This document shows positions 58,927 through 64,000 of a stretch of DNA of 64,000 nucleotides, one piece after another. This stretch comes from Polyangiaceae bacterium. Lineage in GTDB: Bacteria > Myxococcota_A > Polyangia > Polyangiales > Polyangiaceae. The stretch spans positions 1,364,001-1,428,000 of the forward strand of contig JAHBVY010000001.1 in the NCBI GenBank assembly GCA_019637265.1. Reading direction: 5' to 3'. Below the pieces are notes generated by a model. It was not told the DNA's origin and did no database searches. It was given only the letters and a program-made list of their open reading frames with translations. Both the position numbers and the translations under genes were made by a program. The first letter of the stretch is position 1. Every line of letters begins with the position of its first letter.

Positions 58927-59853
58927 ATGTCGCCGCGCGTCCGAGTGATCTTGAACCCGAAGGCTGCCAGCGGCCGCGCCGCCGTGCGCCGCGCGCCGAT
59001 CGAGGCCGCGCTCACCCGCGCCGGCCTGGCCTTCGAGCTGACCGAGACCGCGGGCCCCGGCGACGCCACGCGCCTGGTGCACGAAGCGCGCGAGCGAGGC
59101 GTCGAGGTGGTGGCGGTGGCAGGCGGCGACGGCACGCTGAACGAGTGCGCCCAGGCCTACCTGGGCTCGAGTGGCGACGCGCGCCCTGGGCCGCGCCTCG
59201 CGCTGATCCCCGCGGGGACCGGCGGCGACTTCCGCAAGACCTTCGGCTTCGGTGAGTCGGTGGAGGAGGCCGCGCAGCGGATCCAGCGGGCGCGCCCCAA
59301 GCGCATCGATCTGGGCTCGCTCGAGTGCACCGACGCTGGCGGCGGCACCGCGCGCCACGCGTTCATCAACATCATGAGCTTCGGGATCGGCGGCCTCACC
59401 GACGAGCTCGTGAACTCGGGGCCCAAGTGGCTCGGCGGGAAGGCCGCCTTCTTCCTCGGCACGCTGCGCGCGCTGGCGCGCTACCGCAACGTGCCAGTGC
59501 GGGTCTCGGTGGATGGGGAGCCGTGGATCGAAGGGCCCATCTTGAACGTGGCCGTCGCCAACGGGCAGTTCTTCGGCGGTGGGATGCACATCGCGCCCGA
59601 CGCGGATCCTGCGGATGGGCTGTTCGACGTCGTGGCCCTGGGCGATCTGTCACGCGCGCAGAGCCTCGCCCTCACCCCGCGCATCTACCGCGGCACCCAC
59701 GGAGCATCGCCGCAGATCCTCACACGCCGCGGGGCGCGGGTGGAGGCAGAGGTGCTGCGCGGCGAAGCGCTGATCGACAACGACGGCGAGACACCCGGGA
59801 GGCTCCCGCTCAGCGCTCAAGTGCTCCCGGGGGCGCTCGAGCTGCTCACCTAG
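58927..59853 (+). CDS. Diacylglycerol kinase-family lipid kinase (DgkB/YegS-like)
   Basis: 308 aa. N-terminal catalytic domain with ILNPKAASGRAA and GGDGTLNE (residues 66-73), ATP loop IPAGTGGDFRKTFG, then the beta-sandwich C-terminal domain. Acts on a lipid such as diacylglycerol at the membrane; no sphingolipid genes are nearby to refine the substrate. Divergent from the RRM gene. Confidence 0.9.
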   Translation: MSPRVRVILNPKAASGRAAVRRAPIEAALTRAGLAFELTETAGPGDATRLVHEARERGVEVVAVAGGDGTLNECAQAYLGSSGDARPGPRLALIPAGTGGDFRKTFGFGESVEEAAQRIQRARPKRIDLGSLECTDAGGGTARHAFINIMSFGIGGLTDELVNSGPKWLGGKAAFFLGTLRALARYRNVPVRVSVDGEPWIEGPILNVAVANGQFFGGGMHIAPDADPADGLFDVVALGDLSRAQSLALTPRIYRGTHGASPQILTRRGARVEAEVLRGEALIDNDGETPGRLPLSAQVLPGALELLT

Positions 59854-59879
59854 CTAGCCGACGCATCGAGGCGGGCGCG

Positions 59880-59935
59880 CCGCTTCGTCAGTTCAACTGA
59901 GGGACACCTTCGTCAGTCAAGCTGATGGTCTCATC
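59880..59935. repeat. GTCAG/CTGA inverted repeats between convergent genes
   Basis: TTCGTCAGTTCAACTGAGGGA and, 28 bases on, TTCGTCAGTCAAGCTGATGG. The TTCGTCAG start is the same as in the array at 13511-13680, 46 kb away. A further ATCAGCTGGC and GTCAGGTGAGCTGAC pair lies near 60030-60060. Confidence 0.75.
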
Positions 59936-60071
59936 GCGCTCGAGCGCGGTGCCGTCCAACCCCCAAAAAAGAAATAGTCGATCCATCTGATGGACACCGC
60001 GACCGGCTCAACCTGGGAGCCGACGTCATCAGCTGGCTGGCTACAGTCAGGTGAGCTGACCCACACCCAGA

Positions 60072-60938
60072 CTAGCTCGACTCGGGCTCCGGTTCCGGCG
60101 GCTGACCAAAGCCGTCGAAGGTGGGCGCGGGCTCCACCGGGCGTCGGCGCACCGAGCGCGCGAGCCACAACCCCACGCCGAACAGCAGCAGGCACAGCCA
60201 CTGCGCCGGCGTGAGCTCGAAGTAGCGGTTGTCGCTGATCGCCACGTCACGCGCTCGGAAGAAATCCAGCACGAAGCGCACCGGGGCGTAGAGCAGCGCG
60301 AAGCGGCTCAGGTAGAAGCCCCACGGGCGTGGCTCCCGACGCCACCAGAGGAACAGCAGCGCGAGCGGGATGGTCAGCACCATCTCGGTGAGGCCGAGAT
60401 CCACCCGGGCGCCGCCTGGGTATTGCACCGCGTACCACGCGTCCGAGAGCACCCCCGGGTGATCGTGCGCCACCGCGCACCCAGCGCGCCCGAACACCCA
60501 GCCCGCCGGGAACGAGCTGCACACGACGTCTCCATACGGGAGCATCGAGCGCTTGTAACGGAGCTGCCACGCGAAGGCGCCGATCACCGCGCCCATGAAG
60601 CCGCCGAAGCTCGACAGCCCATTCCACACCATGAAGAGCGACAGCGGGTTCTCCACCACGCGCTCCGGGAAGTAAAACAAGGTGTCGAAGAAGTGGCCGC
60701 CGAAGAAGCCCACCGCCAACACCCAAAAGCAGAACGACGTGAACGCCGCCGGGTTGAAGCCCAGGCGCCGCGCCTGCCGCACCGCGAGGTAACTCCCGAG
60801 CCCCACCCCCATCGCCACCAGCGCCCCGAAGGGCTTGATCGAAAGATCCACGGGCGGCACCCCACCCCCGAAGAAATCCCGCGGGATGAGCGTCAGATCG
60901 GCGATCTCGACGTAAGGGATTCGGGGAGCAGAAGACAT
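60072..60938 (-). CDS. lgt: Prolipoprotein diacylglyceryl transferase-like protein
   Basis: 288 aa, seven or so transmembrane helices. The Lgt layout is visible: NGLSSFGGFMGAVIG (family GGMS.HGG..G) and GRAGCAVAHDHPG (family GR..N/CF..GE..G), with R and the last G conserved. Differences: Phe replaces the His of HGG, and the ARVDLGLTEM segment replaces RHPTQLYE. Many lipoproteins in the window need a working Lgt, but this may be a diverged paralogue. Start 60938 preferred over an earlier in-frame Met. Confidence 0.75.
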   Translation of the reverse strand: MSSAPRIPYVEIADLTLIPRDFFGGGVPPVDLSIKPFGALVAMGVGLGSYLAVRQARRLGFNPAAFTSFCFWVLAVGFFGGHFFDTLFYFPERVVENPLSLFMVWNGLSSFGGFMGAVIGAFAWQLRYKRSMLPYGDVVCSSFPAGWVFGRAGCAVAHDHPGVLSDAWYAVQYPGGARVDLGLTEMVLTIPLALLFLWWRREPRPWGFYLSRFALLYAPVRFVLDFFRARDVAISDNRYFELTPAQWLCLLLFGVGLWLARSVRRRPVEPAPTFDGFGQPPEPEPESS

Positions 60939-60997
60939 CGCGGCGGCCCAAGTCGATGGCCCCGTCGCTATAGCGCCGTCCACCGATGCGCCGCAAG

Positions 60998-61140
60998 CCG
61001 CCGCCTACTCAGGGACCTCGACGTGGCGACCGAGCGCCTTCGATGCCGCTGCCTACTCAGGGACGGCTCGATCGGGGGGTCGGACGGGTAGTCTTCGGAG
61101 CGCGCCCAACGACAGCGCTGCCTACTCAGGGACCTCGATC
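60998..61140. repeat. Three copies of a gene 3' end, each with the stop codon
   Basis: On the minus strand GTCCCTGAGTAGGCAGCG occurs at 61115-61140 (the true end of the 377-aa gene, TAG at 61122-61124), at 61045-61073 and, as GTCCCTGAGTAGGCGGCG, at 60998-61023. Each copy also keeps the preceding TCGAG bases. Confidence 0.9.
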
Positions 61141-62255
61141 TCTGAAGCCGGCGCGGGGCGGATCACGACGTGGTCCTCCGCGAGATCATCCTCCGCGGCG
61201 ATCAGCTCGAGCAGGACCCCCTCACACTGGCGTCGGATCAGCACCGCGCCCACCGCCTCGCGTCCGCAGCGCACCTCCGGCAGCCGGCGCTCGATGATCT
61301 GCGAGGAGAGCTGCACCACCCGCGCGATGGCCTCCACCCGAGCTAGGGCGTCAGTCTGACCAACCGGGGTGAGGCTGAGCGCCTCCCCCAACCGATCGAA
61401 CAGCCGCGGGCCGGTGAGCCTGGCCTCGACCAGGAGCCCGCCTTCGAGCCGCAGGCTCACGTCGAACACCGCGCTCCGCGCGCGCAGGCGCTTGCCCGCC
61501 GGGATCACGTACTCCAAGTTGAGGAGCTTGGTGCACGTATCCGCGCGGCAACGCGCGGGGGGATCCTCCGCGCGCCAGGCCCTGAGCCACTCACCCGAGA
61601 GCTCGCTCGTGCGCTGGCCGAAGCTCGAGAGCTCGCTCAGGAGCCGGAGCCAGCGTGAATACTCGCGGATCAAGCGCTCGCGCCCCGCCTCCGCCTGGCT
61701 GAGCTTGCTGGCCAGGGCCGCCGCCTCGGCGTCGAGGCGCGCGGCGCGGCGGCGCTCGACCTCGCGCACCCGCGCGAGGACCGCTAGGCGCTCCCGCGCC
61801 GCCTCGGCGTGAGGGCCGCGCGGGAGCAGCTCGAGGTAGCGGCGGAGGCCCCGCTCACCGCCGCTCATCCGCTGGTAGTAGCCGGGCTCCGCCGCCGCGA
61901 AGCGCCGCCGGAGATCCTCCGCATAGGCGCCGTCCGGGTAGCGCTCGAGGTAGTCCGTGATCGCCACCAAGCGCCCCTCCAGCTCGGGCGTGGCGCGCGC
62001 CACGCGGTAACTGTGAAACTCCTCCGGTGAGGTCGTGAGCTGCAGCCCGACGCCGCCGCAGCCGAGCAGCGTGGCCAAGAGAGCGCCTAAAGCGGTGAGG
62101 CGCAGCGCAGCTCCGCGCCCAGTGAAGGTGAACGCGGCCGCGCAGAGCACTGCGGCCACGCCGCGCGACCCAGCGACACAGAGCGCCGGCGCGCGCGCGC
62201 GCCCGGCGTGCGGTGAGCTGAGCCGGCTCACCCACCCTCCGGACAGAAGTCGCAC
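61122..62255 (-). CDS. Lipoprotein, helical (TPR-like), unknown function
   Basis: 377 aa as read from the first ATG. A hydrophobic stretch with lipobox LLATLLGC (near residue 66) suggests that translation starts later, for example at the GTG at 62159. After the Cys come Tyr/Arg-rich helices (LVAITDYLERYPDGAYAEDLRR, AAARERLAVLARVREVERRRA) and a mixed C-terminal domain with a CRADTC motif. Not recognised. The first ATG overlaps the Cys-rich gene by 28 bp. Confidence 0.7.
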   Translation of the reverse strand: MRLLSGGWVSRLSSPHAGRARAPALCVAGSRGVAAVLCAAAFTFTGRGAALRLTALGALLATLLGCGGVGLQLTTSPEEFHSYRVARATPELEGRLVAITDYLERYPDGAYAEDLRRRFAAAEPGYYQRMSGGERGLRRYLELLPRGPHAEAARERLAVLARVREVERRRAARLDAEAAALASKLSQAEAGRERLIREYSRWLRLLSELSSFGQRTSELSGEWLRAWRAEDPPARCRADTCTKLLNLEYVIPAGKRLRARSAVFDVSLRLEGGLLVEARLTGPRLFDRLGEALSLTPVGQTDALARVEAIARVVQLSSQIIERRLPEVRCGREAVGAVLIRRQCEGVLLELIAAEDDLAEDHVVIRPAPASEIEVPE

Positions 62256-62605
62256 TCCGTTGGGATCTCGGGGCGCACGTCGTCGACGAAGCGCGCCACC
62301 TCATCGCAGCTCGCGTGGGACAGCGCACGGAGGCACACCACGCCATCGTGCACCAGCGGCACGCAGCGATCGGGGAAGCGGTCGCCGCGCCGATCTGGCG
62401 CCGAGCAAGCGGCGCGGCAGCTGGTGCTATCGAAGCCGCAGCGACCACAGGCGTCGCACAAGATGGCGTCGCGGCTCGCGAAGAACACGGGAGGATCCAG
62501 CTCGGCGGGCGCGCTGCCACAGCCGCCCACGTCCCCCGGGGTGGGCGCGGCGAGCAGCGGCACCAAGAGCCAAAGCAGCTTGCCTGACGGTCTCATTCGC
62601 TTCAT
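62228..62605 (-). CDS. Small Cys-rich lipoprotein
   Basis: 125 aa. Signal with lipobox DVGGC is weak; the hydrophobic segment is KLLWLLVPLLAAPTPG. About 11 Cys follow in a short sequence (LCDACGRCGFDSTSCRAAC; ECDFC), so it is likely disulfide-bonded outside the cytoplasm. Unrecognised. Start overlaps the stop of the beta-barrel gene (ATGA, 62602-62605). Confidence 0.7.
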   Translation of the reverse strand: MKRMRPSGKLLWLLVPLLAAPTPGDVGGCGSAPAELDPPVFFASRDAILCDACGRCGFDSTSCRAACSAPDRRGDRFPDRCVPLVHDGVVCLRALSHASCDEVARFVDDVRPEIPTECDFCPEGG

Positions 62606-63318
62606 GGCAGCGCCTCGAAGGCGACGCGCAGCCCCAGCGCCCCCGCCAGGATCGGGATCACGGTGGGGCTCACCTCGTGGGTCGCGGCGCCGTAGAACTG
62701 CGAGTAGCTGAGCTCGGCGGTCGCGCTCAGCCCACCCGTAAGCGCCAGCAGCCCCACGAGTCCCGCTTCCAAGCCCACGGTGCTGTCCGGCGTCAGCACG
62801 ATGGGGACGCCGAGCCGGAGCGCCGCGGACAGCCGCGGACCGAAGCGCCGCTCGAGCACGTAGCTGAGCGTCAGCACCTCCTGCGGGATCCCCTCGAGCG
62901 CCACCGCGAGGCCGAGCTGCGCGCCGTGTTGGAAGCCGAGCGCCGGCCCCACCTGCGCCCCCACGTGGAGATCGGTGTACACGGCGGAGCGCGAGAGCCC
63001 TCCAGGGTCGTCGCCCAGCGGCGTGGCGAGGCGATACGGGTTGTTGAAGCGGAGCCCCGTGCCGAGCACGCCCCCGACGTAGAGCTCGAAGGCGGGGCCG
63101 AGCGCCGCGGGAGACGCGGCTCGCGGGGCGGCATCGACACCCGGCGCCGCGTCAGCACCGGCTGTCGATGAGGGCGCCGACGACGCGTCCTCGACCCGCT
63201 CGCTGACGCGCGGCGACTGGGCCGCCGCGACCCCCGTGAACAGCAGCGCGACGAGCGGCGCCGCGCACGCGCGCCCAGCTCGCAGCGCGAGGCCCCCATC
63301 GCCACGCGCCGCGATCAC
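62602..63318 (-). CDS. Predicted outer-membrane beta-barrel protein
   Basis: 238 aa. Signal peptide (AAPLVALLFTGVAAAQ), a Pro/Ala linker, then alternating hydrophobic strands such as FELYVGGVLGTGLRFNN, DLHVGAQVGPALGFQHGAQLGLAVAL, RLSAALRLGVPIVL and ATAELSYSQFYGA (the longest shown only in part). Probably eight strands. Coupled to the Cys-rich lipoprotein and the 377-aa lipoprotein in one operon, perhaps an outer-membrane assembly. Confidence 0.75.
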   Translation of the reverse strand: MIAARGDGGLALRAGRACAAPLVALLFTGVAAAQSPRVSERVEDASSAPSSTAGADAAPGVDAAPRAASPAALGPAFELYVGGVLGTGLRFNNPYRLATPLGDDPGGLSRSAVYTDLHVGAQVGPALGFQHGAQLGLAVALEGIPQEVLTLSYVLERRFGPRLSAALRLGVPIVLTPDSTVGLEAGLVGLLALTGGLSATAELSYSQFYGAATHEVSPTVIPILAGALGLRVAFEALP

Positions 63319-63358
63319 TTGGCTGATCCTAGCGACGGACAGCCCACCGCCCCTTCCT

Positions 63359-64000
63359 CTAGCCGAGCTCCCCGCGGCACGCGGCCTCCACGTCGGCGAC
63401 CGTCTTGGGGATCGCCGCGCTGAGCACGCGATGGCCCTGATCGGTCACCAGCACGTCGTCCTCGATCCGCACGCCGATGCCTCGGTACGCCTCCGGCGCG
63501 GCGCTCTCCTCTGCGATGTAGATCCCAGGCTCCACCGTGATCACCACGCCGGCTTGGAGCGGGCGCGGCTTGCCGCCCTCGAAGTAGGGGCCCACGTCGT
63601 GGACATCCATCCCCAGGTAGTGGCTGGTCTTGTGCATGTAGTAAGGGCGGTAGCGGAGCTCTTCGATCGCCTCACTGACCGGTCCCTCGATGAGGCCGAG
63701 CTGGACCAAGCCGCGCGTGATCACCTCCACGCTCGCGCGATGCACGTCGTCGAGGGTCGCGCCGGGGCGCACCGCGCGGATGCTGGCGAGCTGCGCCTCC
63801 AGCACCACCTCGTAGATGGCCCGCTGCGGCTCGCTGAAGCTGCCGTTCACGGGGAAGGTGCGGGTGATGTCGGAGGCGTAGTATTCGTACTCGCAGCCAG
63901 CGTCGATCAGGAGCAGCTCGCCGTCTTGCATCTGGCGGTTGTTGCTCCGGTAGTGCAGCACCGTGGCGTTGGGCCCCGAACCGACGATCGAGCCGTACGC
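63359..64000 (-). CDS. pepP: Xaa-Pro aminopeptidase (M24B), N-terminus outside window
   Basis: 214 visible codons of the catalytic pita-bread domain, which removes N-terminal residues before Pro. Metal ligands: Asp in LLIDAGCEYEYYASDITRTFP (both Asp of the motif), His in HYLGMDVHDVG, Glu in VEPGIY and Glu in VRIEDD. The frame continues to the end of the window with AYGSIVGSGPNATVLHYRSNN, typical upstream sequence, so an internal Met is not the start. Confidence 0.93.
   Translation of the reverse strand, partial: AYGSIVGSGPNATVLHYRSNNRQMQDGELLLIDAGCEYEYYASDITRTFPVNGSFSEPQRAIYEVVLEAQLASIRAVRPGATLDDVHRASVEVITRGLVQLGLIEGPVSEAIEELRYRPYYMHKTSHYLGMDVHDVGPYFEGGKPRPLQAGVVITVEPGIYIAEESAAPEAYRGIGVRIEDDVLVTDQGHRVLSAAIPKTVADVEAACRGELG

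Overview
The window reads as a chromosome segment of a very GC-rich (about 70 percent), densely coding Myxococcota (deltaproteobacterial) genome, probably close to the Polyangiales. The reasons are the gene families: an AgmX/GltJ-like zinc-ribbon/GYF/TonB-type protein, motor clusters with one TolQ and two TolR proteins, a Hanks-type kinase with a membrane anchor, lipoproteins with Gly/Ala-rich linkers, MopE-type calcium-like motifs and Cys-rich modules, and PEGA/TPR proteins. The genes are vertically inherited-looking housekeeping and envelope genes. I see no prophage, transposase, CRISPR array or tRNA.

Layout. 1-2.5 kb: minus-strand operon of an ABC-2 permease, a two-helix membrane protein and XerC (cut by the window edge). 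2.6-10 kb: MopE-motif lipoprotein, a tandem pseudo-histidine kinase, a CheY-like regulator, TerB-like protein, and hisF with a coupled unknown gene. 10.3-16 kb: zinc-ribbon membrane protein plus beta-propeller protein, an A-type Fe-S carrier, rpoH-type sigma factor, and RNase P RNA with a strong terminator. 16-19.7 kb: AgmX/GltJ-like protein and an MshEN-receiver-TPR protein. 19.9-28 kb: tgt-queA, an NtrC-type activator, a TPR protein, a propeller lipoprotein and a Ser/Thr kinase. 28-35 kb: two small conserved-looking genes, clpS-clpA, and the divergent pair ccr/mcd of the ethylmalonyl-CoA pathway. 35-41 kb: two divergent exbB-exbD-exbD motor clusters separated by 0.9 kb. 41.5-51 kb: a membrane pyrophosphatase homologue that has lost its catalytic motifs, a SWIM-SNF2 helicase, a collagen-like lipoprotein, a GT-C-like membrane protein and an OsmC protein. 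51-57 kb: the rod-shape operon mreB-mreC-mreD-mrdA-rodA. 57.6-64 kb: a two-RRM RNA-binding protein, a diacylglycerol-kinase-like enzyme, an Lgt-like protein, three envelope proteins and an M24 aminopeptidase (cut by the edge).

The genes group into envelope energetics and motility (AgmX-like protein, two TolQRR motors), envelope growth (mre/mrd/rodA, lgt, many lipoproteins), signalling (pseudo-kinase, response regulators, NtrC, Ser/Thr kinase), protein quality control (rpoH, clpS-clpA) and carbon metabolism (ccr/mcd).

The most unusual signals are (1) the pseudo-pyrophosphatase at 41.5 kb; (2) intergenic repeat arrays whose first unit includes the stop codon and last codons of the preceding gene, at six loci; (3) GTCAG/CTGAC small inverted repeats that recur in convergent gene junctions; (4) a G5-T3 motif lying mostly in the sense orientation downstream of genes, including a 67-bp copy at the end of each gene of one divergent pair; and (5) a protein with two histidine-kinase cores, neither with a phospho-accepting histidine.
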